Assembly: GCF_013364155.1 (NCBI RefSeq)
Contig: NZ_CP054916.1
Span: forward strand, 1,673,001-1,737,000
DNA length: 64,000 bases
DNA from: Streptomyces sp. NA02950
Lineage (GTDB): Bacteria; Actinomycetota; Actinomycetes; Streptomycetales; Streptomycetaceae
Reading direction: 5' to 3'
Positions 16,334 to 24,645 of the stretch are shown one piece after another. Made by a program: the position numbers and the translations under genes. The first letter of the stretch is position 1, and each line of letters begins with the position of its first letter. The notes beneath the pieces are model-generated. The model did not search any database and was not told where the DNA came from. It saw only the letters and a program-made list of their open reading frames with translations.

Positions 16334-17068
16334 ATGAGCCCCCGTCCGACGCCACCCCCGGCCCAGCCCCCGTCCCCGCCGCGCAGTCCCGCCGTGATCT
16401 TCGATCTCGACGGCACCCTCGTGGACACCGAGCCGCACTACTACGAGGCCGGTCGGCGCACCCTCGAGACGTACGGGGTCACCGGGTTCACCTGGGAGGA
16501 GCACTCCCAGTTCATCGGCATAGGCACCCGCGAGACGCTCCGGACCCTGCGCGACCGCTACGGTATCGACGCCTCCGTGGACGAGCTGCTGGCCGTCAAG
16601 AACCGGCACTATCTGGAACTGGCCGGCACCGCCACCGATGTCTTCCCCGGGATGCGCGCGTTCGTCGAGCGGCTGCACACGGCGGGACACCGGCTGGCCG
16701 TCGCCTCCGGCTCCTCCCGCGCCGCGATCGAGGCCGCCCTCGCCGCCACCGGGCTGAGCGCGCTGCTGCCCGTCTCGGTCTCCGCCGAGGAGGTCGGCCG
16801 CGGCAAGCCCGAGCCGGATGTGTTCCTGGCCGCCGCACGGCTGCTGGACACCGACCCGGCCGACTGTGTCGTGGTCGAGGACGCCGCACCGGGCGTGGAG
16901 GCGGCGCGGCGGGCCGGGATGCGCTGTATCGCCGTGCCGTACGCCGCGGACACCGGGCGGGGCGGTCCCGACCCGTCGGCGTTCGCCTCCGCGGGGCTCG
17001 TCTTCCCCGGTGGCCAGGGCGAGTTCGACGCCGATACCGCCTATGCCTGGACCACCGGGCGCGGCTGA
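16334..17068 (+). CDS. HAD-superfamily hydrolase (beta-phosphoglucomutase-like phosphatase)
   Basis: 244 residues with all HAD motifs: VIFDLDGTLVDTEPHYYEAG (motif I Asp pair), VASGSSRAAIEA (motif II Ser), GKPEPDVFLAA (motif III Lys) and CVVVEDAAPGVEAARRAGMR (motif IV). An alpha-helical C1 cap lies between motifs I and II. This subgroup hydrolyses sugar phosphates or isomerises hexose phosphates; the substrate is unknown. The first 19 residues are a Pro-rich leader. An in-frame ATG at 16322 exists; the spacing of CATGCT to the ATG at 16334 suits a leaderless message. Confidence 0.92.
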   Translation: MSPRPTPPPAQPPSPPRSPAVIFDLDGTLVDTEPHYYEAGRRTLETYGVTGFTWEEHSQFIGIGTRETLRTLRDRYGIDASVDELLAVKNRHYLELAGTATDVFPGMRAFVERLHTAGHRLAVASGSSRAAIEAALAATGLSALLPVSVSAEEVGRGKPEPDVFLAAARLLDTDPADCVVVEDAAPGVEAARRAGMRCIAVPYAADTGRGGPDPSAFASAGLVFPGGQGEFDADTAYAWTTGRG

Positions 17069-17146
17069 CACCCCGACATATCGTACCGTTGCCCCCAGTG
17101 AGAGGATACGCGCGCCCGAAGAGTCACCTGAGGAGATGGAGGGCGT

Positions 17147-18094
17147 ATGGGACGACATGGGGGCAAGGCGGTGCGCCGCTGGGGAGCGGCGGTCATCGCG
17201 TCCACGGCGGCGCTGTCGGTCGCCGTACCGGCGGCCACCGCACAGGCCACCGCGCGCACGACCGCGGCCGGGCCGTCGGGGATCCAGGCCAAGAGCGCGT
17301 ATCTGCTCGACAGCGGCCCCAACAAGCAGTTGTGGGCCAAGGGCGCCGACACCAAGCGCCAGATGGCGAGCATCACCAAGATGATGACCGCCGTGGTGGT
17401 GCTGGACACCCGCGGGGTGAACCTCGACAAGAAGGTGACCGTCCGGCAGGCGTACCTGGACTACATCGAGCGCAGCGGCGGCAGCAAGGCCGATCTCCAG
17501 AAGGGCGACAAGCTGACGGTCCGACAGCTCCTCTACGGGATGCTGCTGCCGTCGGGGTGCGACGCGGCGATGGCGCTGGCCGACACCTTCGGCACCGGGA
17601 GCACCACCGCCAAGCGCACCGCGTCGTTCATCTCCACGATGAACAAGAAGGCCGACGCGCTGGGGATGTCCAGGACCCACTACGACTCCTTCGACGGGAT
17701 CTCGGACCACAACGCCAACTACACCACCGCCCGGGACCTGGCGAAGCTGGCGCGGCACGCGCTCGGCAACGCCACCTTCCGCACGGTGGTGAAGTCGACG
17801 GACACCGAGCAGAAGGCCCCGGCGGCCAACGGCCGGACCCGCACCTACTACTGGTCCAGCACCAACAAGCTGCTGGGCTCGTACAACGGCGCCATCGGCA
17901 TCAAGACCGGCACCGGCAGCGCGGCGGGCAAGTGCATCGTCTTCGCGGCGAAGCGGAACGGCCGCACGGTCGTCGGTGTGGTGCTGAACGACGCCAAGCG
18001 GTACCCGGACGCGAAGAAGATGCTCGACTGGGCGTACCACACGCGGACCCAGGTGACCTGGCGCAAGCTGCCCGCGGGCACACCGCAGGACTGA
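17147..18094 (+). CDS. D-alanyl-D-alanine carboxypeptidase (peptidase S11, PBP5-like)
   Basis: 315 residues. It trims the terminal D-Ala of peptidoglycan stem peptides outside the cell. A signal peptide occupies residues 1-32 (basic start, WGAAVIASTAALSVAVP, then TAQA). The catalytic motifs are SITK (Ser75-Lys78), SGC at 136-138 in place of the usual SGN, and KTG at 253-255 within GIKTGTGSAAGK. It lacks the PBP5 C-terminal beta domain and amphipathic anchor, so it may be released or held by the wall. GGAGGG precedes the ATG. Confidence 0.95.
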   Translation: MGRHGGKAVRRWGAAVIASTAALSVAVPAATAQATARTTAAGPSGIQAKSAYLLDSGPNKQLWAKGADTKRQMASITKMMTAVVVLDTRGVNLDKKVTVRQAYLDYIERSGGSKADLQKGDKLTVRQLLYGMLLPSGCDAAMALADTFGTGSTTAKRTASFISTMNKKADALGMSRTHYDSFDGISDHNANYTTARDLAKLARHALGNATFRTVVKSTDTEQKAPAANGRTRTYYWSSTNKLLGSYNGAIGIKTGTGSAAGKCIVFAAKRNGRTVVGVVLNDAKRYPDAKKMLDWAYHTRTQVTWRKLPAGTPQD

Positions 18095-18104
18095 CCGGTC
18101 CTGC

Positions 18105-18110
18105 TAGGAT
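18105..18110 (+). promoter_or_regulatory. -10 box of a leaderless leader-peptide transcript
   Basis: TAGGAT ends exactly 7 nt before the ATG of the 18-codon leader. This matches the actinomycete leaderless pattern and sets the likely transcription start at or next to 18118. Confidence 0.65.
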
Positions 18111-18117
18111 TCCCGCC

Positions 18118-18174
18118 ATGCAGCGTGCCGCGATCGCGATGACGACGACGCCGGAGAGTGTCCCGGCGCGCTGA
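18118..18174 (+). CDS. Threonine-codon leader peptide of the ThrRS gene
   Basis: Eighteen codons encode MQRAAIAMTTTPESVPAR, with three consecutive ACG (Thr) codons at 18142-18150. The message is probably leaderless. The open frame ends 17 nt before a terminator hairpin, and the next gene is a threonyl-tRNA synthetase. Ribosome stalling on the Thr codons when charged tRNA-Thr is scarce would be the regulatory event; the peptide itself is probably not functional. Confidence 0.75.
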   Translation: MQRAAIAMTTTPESVPAR

Positions 18175-18218
18175 TCGATGTCCTGATCCAAAGCCCCGGG
18201 GCGAGTGCCCCGGGGCTT
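18149..18218 (+). promoter_or_regulatory. Transcription attenuator of the ThrRS gene
   Basis: Two nested hairpins are visible. CGCCGG (18149-18154) pairs with CCGGCG (18163-18168) and starts inside the last Thr codon. The terminator AAGCCCCGGGGC (18191-18202) pairs perfectly over 12 bp with 18207-18218 around a GAGT loop. TCCCGG at 18161-18166 could alternatively pair with CCGGG in the terminator's left arm. A ribosome stalled on the ACG codons would mask the first hairpin and favour that antiterminator. No U-tract follows the terminator. Confidence 0.7.
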
Positions 18219-18259
18219 CGCGCTGTGGTCACTCGCCCGCTGTCCGCGAGGAGACCGCC

Positions 18260-19513
18260 ATGAACGACCACGGTGTGCACGACCACCGCAGACTCGGCCG
18301 TGAACTCGACCTGTTCGACACCGACCCGCTGATGGGCTCGGGGCTGCCGTACTGGCTGCCCGACGGCGCGGCGGTGCGGCACTCCCTGGAGGAGTACATC
18401 CGGGCCGTCGAGCGGCGGGCGGGCTACCGCCACGTGTACTCCCCGGTGCTCGGCAAACGGGAGCTGTACGAGATCTCGGGACATTGGGCGCACTACAGCG
18501 ACGACATGTACCCCCCGATGGACGTGGGCGGTGAACAGGTGGTCCTGCGTCCGAGCCTGTGTCCCCACCATGCGCTGATCTACCGCTCCCGCTCCCACAG
18601 CTATCGCGAACTCCCCCTGCGCATGGCCGAGTTGGGCGGTATGCACCGCGCCGAACTGTCCGGTGTCCTCGGCGAGCTGACCCGGGTCCGGGCCATTCAG
18701 CTCAATGACGCCCATGTCTTCTGCACCCTGGACCAGGCGGCCGGCGAGGCGCGGGCCGCGCTGGAACTGATCGGCGAGGCGTACGCGGCACTCGGCATCA
18801 CCCCGGCCCGCTACCGGCTCTCGCTCCCCGGCCCCGGTGGGAAGTACGTGGCCGCCCCGGAGATGTGGCGGCGCGCGACCGCGCTGCTGACCGAGGTCCT
18901 GGAGGACTGCGGTCTGCCGTACGAGGCGGCCGAGGGCGAGGCCGCGTTCTACGGGCCCAAGATCGATGTGCAGCTGGCCGACGGCGCCGGACGGGAGTTC
19001 ACCCTGTCCACCGTCCAGATCGACTTCCACCAGCCGGAGCGGTTCGATCTGCACTACATCGGGGCGGACGGGGCGAAGCACCGGCCGGTCATGGTCCACC
19101 GCAGCATCATCGGCAGTGTCGAACGCGCGGTGGCCCATCTCATCGAGACCTACGGCGGCGGGTTCCCCGCCTGGCTGGCCCCCACCCAGCTGGCGGTCCT
19201 CCCGGTGCACGGCGACCAGCTGCCGTACGCCGAAGAGGTCGCCCGGCGGTGCGCCGCCCTCGGACTGCGCGCCGAGGTGGCGGGGCCGGAACGCGGCAGC
19301 CTCGGCGCCCGGATCCGGGCCGCCCGGCTCGTCCCCTACCAGGCCGTCATCGGCGCCAAGGAAGCCGCCGACGCGCACATCAGCCTGCGTCTGCGGGACG
19401 GCCGCCGCCTCGACCCGCGCCCCGCCGATGAGGTCCTGGCCCGGATCGGCGCCCTCGTGAGCGCCCACGACCCGGCCTTGTGGGAGGACGGTGCCGCCGA
19501 TCAGCCGGGATAG
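18260..19513 (+). CDS. thrS: Short threonyl-tRNA synthetase lacking TGS and editing domains
   Basis: 417 residues, against roughly 640-660 for standard ThrRS. It starts directly at the class II catalytic core (LFDTDPLMGSGLPYWLPDG) and ends with the anticodon-binding domain (LAVLPVHGDQLPYAEEVARR). The zinc ligands align with E. coli ThrRS by motif and spacing: Cys101 (RPSLCPHH), His152 (LNDAHVFC) and His279 (VHRSIIGSVER). The N-terminal TGS and the Ser-editing domain are absent, so mischarged Ser-tRNA could not be corrected in cis. It is probably a regulated second ThrRS, expressed when Thr charging falls. GAGGAG precedes the ATG. Confidence 0.93.
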   Translation: MNDHGVHDHRRLGRELDLFDTDPLMGSGLPYWLPDGAAVRHSLEEYIRAVERRAGYRHVYSPVLGKRELYEISGHWAHYSDDMYPPMDVGGEQVVLRPSLCPHHALIYRSRSHSYRELPLRMAELGGMHRAELSGVLGELTRVRAIQLNDAHVFCTLDQAAGEARAALELIGEAYAALGITPARYRLSLPGPGGKYVAAPEMWRRATALLTEVLEDCGLPYEAAEGEAAFYGPKIDVQLADGAGREFTLSTVQIDFHQPERFDLHYIGADGAKHRPVMVHRSIIGSVERAVAHLIETYGGGFPAWLAPTQLAVLPVHGDQLPYAEEVARRCAALGLRAEVAGPERGSLGARIRAARLVPYQAVIGAKEAADAHISLRLRDGRRLDPRPADEVLARIGALVSAHDPALWEDGAADQPG

Positions 19514-19537
19514 CCGAGCCGCAGCCGGCGGTGGGGG

Positions 19538-20299
19538 CTACGACCGGCGGCGCGGTTTGCCGCGCTTGCCGGCCCTGGCGCCGCCGGAGCCCCTGCGCGG
19601 GCTCTTGCCGGTCGCCCTGCCCGCCGTGGGCTGCCGCCGTGCGCCGCCGGTGTCCGGACGCTTGCGCTTCGGCTGCGCCGGGGGCGGGGTACGTCCCCGT
19701 GAGCTGTTGACGGTCCGCCCGCGGACGATCCCGATGAAGTCCTCCACCAGGCCGGTGGTCGCGTCCTCCGGCCACGACAGCGCGACCCGCGACGCGGGGG
19801 CGTCCGTGACCGGCCGATAGGTGAGGTCCCTGCGGTGGTGCAGACGGGCGAGTGACTGCGGTACCACCAGCAGTCCCACTCCGGCCGCCACCAGCGCAAT
19901 GGCGTCCGCCGTCGTGGCGGGGCGCTCGATCGCGGGCCGCCCCGGCCGGTGTTCCCAGTCGAGCACGTCGTCGAGGGGATGCAGCACGATGTCATCGGCC
20001 AGATCCTCGGCGGACACCTCGTCGACCGCCGCCACGACGTGGTCCTTCGGAACCACGACCACCGTCGTCTCGGTGTAGAGGGGGATCGCGCTGAAAACCG
20101 TCCGGTCGACCGGCAGCCGCACGAACCCCGCGTCGGCGCCGCCGCCGCGCAGCACATCGGACGCTTCGGCGGCGGACACCGGGATGAGGGTCAGTGGCAC
20201 CTCGGGCAGCCGCTCGTTCCAGATCCGCACCCACTTGGCGGGCGTCACCCCCGGGACGTACGCGAGCCGGAACGAAGGGGATACTTCCGAGCTGGTCAC
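19538..20299 (-). CDS. LysR effector-binding-domain protein without HTH, basic C-terminal tail
   Basis: 253 residues. Residues about 9-190 match the periplasmic-binding-like effector domain of LysR regulators (FRLAYVPGVTPAKWVRIW, LRGGGADAGFVRLPVD, IALVAAGVGLLVVPQSLARL). There is no N-terminal winged HTH. Residues 195-253 are instead an Arg/Lys/Pro/Gly-rich tail (KRKRPDTGGARRQPTAGRAT, 'ARAGKRGKPRRRS') that could bind nucleic acid. The start codon is well placed and the next gene is divergent, so the missing HTH is not a start-site error. It probably functions with the DUF5997 gene opposite it. Confidence 0.8.
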   Translation of the reverse strand: MTSSEVSPSFRLAYVPGVTPAKWVRIWNERLPEVPLTLIPVSAAEASDVLRGGGADAGFVRLPVDRTVFSAIPLYTETTVVVVPKDHVVAAVDEVSAEDLADDIVLHPLDDVLDWEHRPGRPAIERPATTADAIALVAAGVGLLVVPQSLARLHHRRDLTYRPVTDAPASRVALSWPEDATTGLVEDFIGIVRGRTVNSSRGRTPPPAQPKRKRPDTGGARRQPTAGRATGKSPRRGSGGARAGKRGKPRRRS

Positions 20300-20357
20300 T
20301 CCGCCAGGCTACCGGCCGTGGTCGGAGGCCGCACACACGCTCTATACCCTTGACACC

Positions 20358-20744
20358 ATGAAGTCGCACCAGACATCCCAGACGATGAAGCCCGCGACGG
20401 CGGCGAAGAAGCTGGGTGTGTACCTCCAGGCCACCCCCACCGAGTTCCAGGAGGGTGTTGTCTCACGCGCCGAATTGAACGCGCTCCAGGCCGACCCGCC
20501 CGAGTGGCTGCGGGACCTGCGCCGCGACGGCCCGCACCCCCGGCCGGTGGTCGCGGCGAAGCTCGGCACCTCCATCGCGGGTCTCGCGCGCGGTGGCGTC
20601 ACGGAAGCCCTCACCACCGAGCAGATCGAGGCCTTGAAGAGGGACCGTCCCGAGTGGCTGGAGAAGGAACGCGCCACCCAGGCCGAGGTACGGAAGGAAG
20701 CGGCGCGGATCAGGGAGAAGAACGCGGAGCGCCGCGAAAGCTGA
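20358..20744 (+). CDS. DUF5997 family protein
   Basis: 128 residues, recognised as the small conserved actinobacterial DUF5997 family. Key segments are KPATAAKKLGVYLQATPTEF, 'SRAELNALQADPPEWLRDLR' and 'LTTEQIEALKRDRPEWLEKE'; the latter two are related PPEWL/RPEWL helix-turn units. No enzymatic motif is present and the function is unknown. It is divergent from the LysR-domain gene across 58 bp. TATACC about 9 nt before the ATG suggests a leaderless message. Confidence 0.85.
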   Translation: MKSHQTSQTMKPATAAKKLGVYLQATPTEFQEGVVSRAELNALQADPPEWLRDLRRDGPHPRPVVAAKLGTSIAGLARGGVTEALTTEQIEALKRDRPEWLEKERATQAEVRKEAARIREKNAERRES

Positions 20745-21161
20745 TCAGCCGAGGAAGCTCAGCCGCACCTGACGGTCGCGGTTGTCCTTGTTGGTGTCGA
20801 CGAGGCACACCGACTGCCAGGTGCCGAGCGCGAGCCGTCCTCCGACGACCGGCAGCGTGGCATGCGGCGGGACGATGGCGGGCAGCACATGGTCCCGGCC
20901 GTGGCCCGGGCTGCCGTGGCGGTGGCGCCAGCGGTCGTCGGCGGGCAGCAGATCGTGGAGCGCGGCGAGCAGATCGGTGTCACTGCCCGCCCCGGTCTCC
21001 AGGATCGCCACCCCGGCGGTGGCATGCGGAACGAACACGTTGAGCAGTCCGTCGCGGCCGTCCGCCACCTCCCGCAGATAGGCCGCGCAGTCGGCGGTGA
21101 GGTCGGCGACGGTCTCGCGGGAGCCGGTGGTGATCTCGATGAGGTGAGTACGGAAGGTCAT
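20745..21161 (-). CDS. YjbQ (UPF0047) family protein
   Basis: 138 residues of the YjbQ family, a compact beta-barrel whose members have weak thiamine-phosphate synthase activity in E. coli but an uncertain role. Seen are GLLNVFVPHATAGVAILE, RHRHGSPGHGRDHVLPAIV (conserved His cluster) and 'LALGTWQSVCLVDTNKDNRD'. The stop codon abuts that of the convergent DUF5997 gene with no intergenic base. Confidence 0.93.
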   Translation of the reverse strand: MTFRTHLIEITTGSRETVADLTADCAAYLREVADGRDGLLNVFVPHATAGVAILETGAGSDTDLLAALHDLLPADDRWRHRHGSPGHGRDHVLPAIVPPHATLPVVGGRLALGTWQSVCLVDTNKDNRDRQVRLSFLG

Positions 21162-21224
21162 ACCTCCATCCTCGTACCCGGCTCCACGAAACGCCCATCA
21201 CCCCGTAGCCGTGGCGTCACGGCC

Positions 21225-22115
21225 CTAACGGCCCAGCACCGCCCCCGCATTGGATCTCATCGTGTCCAGATCGCGCCGTACCGCGTCGTACGTGGCCCGG
21301 TGGCGGGCGATGTCGGTGCGCTGGCGCTCGGCGAGCACGGAGGACCACACCTCCACGGTGTGGTGTTCTCCCTTGCACTCGACATCGGCCACGGCCGTGC
21401 CCACTTCCCGCTTGGTGCGGGTGGTGTTGCCGTCCGAGGCGCGGGACCACCTCTTGTCCCGGAAGGCGTCCCGCGGAGTCGCGTACCGCGCGAAGCCCTT
21501 GTCCTCGACGCACCGGGACCAGGTCTTCAGGGCCCGCCGCACCCGGGGGTCCCTCTGGGCCGCCTTCTCCAGCCGCACTTCGCGCCCGGTGGCGTAGCTC
21601 CACATGCGCTGCTCGTCCTTGACACCGCGGTAGAGCCGGCGGTCCGCCTGGCCGTTGCAGCCGCCCTTGGGTCCCTTGCGGGGCGGGTCGCCCTGCACCG
21701 CGGCGTACTCCTTCTCGGTCATGGGGCGGCCGTCCGGCTCCCGGCCGTCCTTCTTCTTGGGGTCCCAGCCGTATCCCCACCGGCGAGCCTGGTCGAGGTC
21801 GAGTCGGCCGTACGGGGTGGAGGCCGAGACCGCCACCATGGTGATGTGCCGCATGCCCATGCTCGGGAGCTGCGGATGGCGGGGGAAGCCGGTGAACCCC
21901 AGCCGCACCATGCAGCGTTGCACCAGCAGGTCGTGTGCCTGGCTGTACCGCTGGAAGTCGTCGTCCTGCCGGTACCGGTCGATCGGCAGCCGTGGCTCTT
22001 CCTTCGGCGGTGTGTGATCCGTGGAGCCGCCTCCGGCTCCGCAGCCCGCCACCGCCGCGATCAGCAGTGCCACCGCCGTTCCGCACCCCGCCGTTCCGCG
22101 TGCACACTTCGCCAC
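21225..22115 (-). CDS. Predicted lipoprotein, function unknown
   Basis: 296 residues starting at a GTG with GGAGG 9 nt upstream. The signal peptide ends at a good lipobox (LIAAVAGC, Cys25), so the mature protein should be lipid-anchored outside the membrane. The rest is soluble and charged, with internal Cys (QRCMVRLGF, KGGCNGQADR, WSRCVEDKGF, ADVECKGEH) that could form two disulfides. No domain recognised. It is transcribed away from the flavin monooxygenase gene. Confidence 0.8.
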   Translation of the reverse strand: MAKCARGTAGCGTAVALLIAAVAGCGAGGGSTDHTPPKEEPRLPIDRYRQDDDFQRYSQAHDLLVQRCMVRLGFTGFPRHPQLPSMGMRHITMVAVSASTPYGRLDLDQARRWGYGWDPKKKDGREPDGRPMTEKEYAAVQGDPPRKGPKGGCNGQADRRLYRGVKDEQRMWSYATGREVRLEKAAQRDPRVRRALKTWSRCVEDKGFARYATPRDAFRDKRWSRASDGNTTRTKREVGTAVADVECKGEHHTVEVWSSVLAERQRTDIARHRATYDAVRRDLDTMRSNAGAVLGR

Positions 22116-22209
22116 TGTTGGTGTCCTCCCCGTATGTCTGCCGCCCCCGGCCACCGGACCCTACCGCCCGGCCGGGAAGATCCCGCGGCCGGAACGGGTT
22201 GGTGGAAGC

Positions 22210-23283
22210 ATGAACAACGTGGATGTGGTGGTCGTGGGCGCCGGGCAGGCTGGGCTGTCCGCGGGGTATCACCTGCGGCGGGCGGGTTACGAGCCGGGCA
22301 GTGGGTTCGTGGTGCTCGACCGCTCCCCCGGACCGGGCGGTGCGTGGCAGTTCCGCTGGCCGTCGCTGACGTACGGCAAGGTGCACGGGCTGTACGACCT
22401 GCCGGGGATGCGGCTGACCAGCGACGACGCCGACGCCGAGCGGCCGTCGTCCGAGGTGGTCGGCGCATACTTCGCCCGCTACGAGCGCACCTTCGGCCTC
22501 CAGGTCATCCGCCCCGTCCATGTCACCGCCGTCCGTGCGGGCGACGGCGAACACCTGGTGGTGGAGACCTCGGCCGGGACCTGGGCCACCCGTGCCCTGA
22601 TCAATGCCACCGGCACCTGGGACCGGCCGTTCTGGCCGCGCTACCCCGGGCAGGAGACCTTCCGGGGGCGTCAGCTCCACACCGCGCAGTACCCCGGCCC
22701 CGAGGCGTTCGCCGGGCAGCGGGTGATCGTCGTGGGCGGTGGCACCTCCGGGGTGCAGCATCTGCTGGAGATCGCCGAGGTGGCGGCGGAGACGACCTGG
22801 GTGACCCGGCGGCCGCCGGTCTTCCGTGAGGGGCGGTTCGACGAGATCCGGGGGCGTGCGGCCGTCGCCCTGGTCGAGCAGCGGGTACGGCGCGGGCTGC
22901 CGCCGCGGAGCGTGGTGTCGGTGACCGGGCTGCCCATGACGGAGGCCATGCGGCGGGCCCGGGAGAAGGGGGTCCTGGACCGGCTGCCGATGTTCGACCG
23001 GATCTCCCCGGCCGGGGTGAGCTGGGACGACGGCCGGGTCGTGGAGGCGGACACCATCCTCTGGGCCACCGGCTTCCGCGCCGCGATCGACCACCTGGCA
23101 CCGCTGAGGCTGCGCGAGCCGGGCGGCGGTATCGCCCTGGAGGGCACCCGTGCCGTCCGGGACCCCCGGATCCATCTGGTCGGCTACGGGCCATCGGCCA
23201 GCACGGTCGGCGCCAACCGCGCCGGGCGGGCCGCGGTACGGGAGATCCGGGCGCTGCTGGACCCCGTCCCGGCCGCCGTCTGA
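22210..23283 (+). CDS. FAD-dependent NAD(P)-binding oxidoreductase (flavin monooxygenase-like)
   Basis: 357 residues with two Rossmann folds: the FAD site VDVVVVGAGQAGLSAGYHLR at the N-terminus and an NAD(P) site RVIVVGGGTSGVQHLLEIAE near 175. ATGFRAAIDHLAP is the C-terminal FAD-contact segment. The class is that of CzcO/FMO-type oxygenases, which hydroxylate or N-oxygenate small molecules; the substrate is unknown. It ends 11 bp from the stop of the convergent LacI gene. Confidence 0.88.
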   Translation: MNNVDVVVVGAGQAGLSAGYHLRRAGYEPGSGFVVLDRSPGPGGAWQFRWPSLTYGKVHGLYDLPGMRLTSDDADAERPSSEVVGAYFARYERTFGLQVIRPVHVTAVRAGDGEHLVVETSAGTWATRALINATGTWDRPFWPRYPGQETFRGRQLHTAQYPGPEAFAGQRVIVVGGGTSGVQHLLEIAEVAAETTWVTRRPPVFREGRFDEIRGRAAVALVEQRVRRGLPPRSVVSVTGLPMTEAMRRAREKGVLDRLPMFDRISPAGVSWDDGRVVEADTILWATGFRAAIDHLAPLRLREPGGGIALEGTRAVRDPRIHLVGYGPSASTVGANRAGRAAVREIRALLDPVPAAV

Positions 23284-23294
23284 GGACGGGCGGC

Positions 23295-24302
23295 CTACGC
23301 CCGCAACGTCGAGTCACGGACCACCAGTTCGGGCTGGAACACGATCCGCCGGTGCTGATGGACCGCCGCGTCCTCGCCCGTCTCCTCGATCAGCAGGTCC
23401 GCCGCCGTACGCCCCATCCGGAACGCGGGCTGCCGCACCGATGTCAACGGCACCGCGGCCGCCGCCGCGAACTCGATGTCGTCGTACCCCACCAACGCCA
23501 GCTCCCCCGGCACCGACACCCCCGCCGCGAAAAGCGCCTGGAGCACACCCAGCGCCAGCAGGTCATTGGCGCAGAACACCGCCGTCGGCCGCGGCGACAG
23601 CCCCAGCAACCGCGCCCCCGCGTCCCGGCCCGCCGCCACATCCAGCCGCTCGGTCTCGATGTGCTGTAACGCCTCGGGCGGCAGCCCGTGTTCGGCGAGC
23701 GCGGCGCGGACCCCGGCGCGCCGGTCCTGACACTGCGGAAGCCGCATCGAGCCACTCACATAGACCAGCCCCAGGTGGCCCTGAGCCAGCAGATGGCGGC
23801 CGGCGAGCGCCCCGCCCTCGACGTCGTCGACCGACACCGAGCACCCCTCCGCGGTGGGCACCTCGCGGTCCACGAAGACGAACGGGATGTCATGGCGGCG
23901 GAAACCGCGCAGATTCGCCCCGGTGGCATCGGCCGGGGTGACCAGCACTCCGCGCACCCGGTGCTCGGCGAAGAGGGCCAGATAGTCGGCCTCCTCATCG
24001 GGGCTCTGCGCGCTGTTGCACACCATCACCCCGAGCCCCGCCTCACGCGCCGCCCGCTCCGCGCCACTGGCCACATCCACGAAGAAGGGATTCGCCATGT
24101 CGAGCACCAGCAGGGAAATGATCCGGCTGCGCCCCGCCCGCAACTGCCGCGCGGACTCGCTGCGCACATACCCCAACCGCTCGATCGCCGCCCGCACCCG
24201 GTCCCGAGTCCCCTGGGCCACCATGTCCGGACGGTTGATCACATTCGAGACCGTCCCCACCGACACCCCCGCCTGGCGTGCGACGTCCTTGATCCCCACC
24301 AT
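23295..24302 (-). CDS. LacI-family transcriptional regulator with a TTA codon
   Basis: 335 residues. The LacI HTH and hinge are complete (IKDVARQAGVSVGTVSNVIN, then YVRSESARQLR). A periplasmic-binding-like effector domain follows (NPFFVDVASGAERAAREAGL, 'VFCANDLLALGVLQAL', 'VGYDDIEFAAAAAVPLTSV'). Codon 212 is TTA (23667-23669), so the protein should appear only when the bldA tRNA is available. It is divergent from lutABC and convergent with the flavin monooxygenase; regulation of lutABC is the natural inference, although known lactate regulators are GntR-type. Confidence 0.93.
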   Translation of the reverse strand: MVGIKDVARQAGVSVGTVSNVINRPDMVAQGTRDRVRAAIERLGYVRSESARQLRAGRSRIISLLVLDMANPFFVDVASGAERAAREAGLGVMVCNSAQSPDEEADYLALFAEHRVRGVLVTPADATGANLRGFRRHDIPFVFVDREVPTAEGCSVSVDDVEGGALAGRHLLAQGHLGLVYVSGSMRLPQCQDRRAGVRAALAEHGLPPEALQHIETERLDVAAGRDAGARLLGLSPRPTAVFCANDLLALGVLQALFAAGVSVPGELALVGYDDIEFAAAAAVPLTSVRQPAFRMGRTAADLLIEETGEDAAVHQHRRIVFQPELVVRDSTLRA

Positions 24303-24645
24303 GCGCCCCACGGCCTCGGCCCTCCGGCTTCCGCGACCCACCGCGGTCGCGGAACCATGGTAGTGCCCCATACCGGCCGGTAGGCGGCCCGGCAGCAGCC
24401 TCACCAGCGCCACCGCCCGCGAACTGGAAACCCGGCTGAACGGGGTGAATCCCGCAGCGGCACGTGCGGGAGGGGAACCGGGCCGGACCCCGCACCCGAG
24501 CGACCACCGCAACCCACCACGGCGGCTCCTTCACAGCACCCAACCGCTCCGGCAGTATGAGCCCACGGGTGATCGATCGGCGTGGACCGGGCCACTGCCC
24601 GGCTGGACACGGCCGGTCCGGCTGGCCCCGGCTGGAGGAGGAACC
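24303..24645. other. Divergent LacI / lutA intergenic region
   Basis: 343 bp that must hold both promoters. I see GGAACCATGGTAGTG near 24350-24365 with an ACCATGGT palindrome, but no convincing LacI-type operator with a central CG. No open frame here looks coding. Confidence 0.4.
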
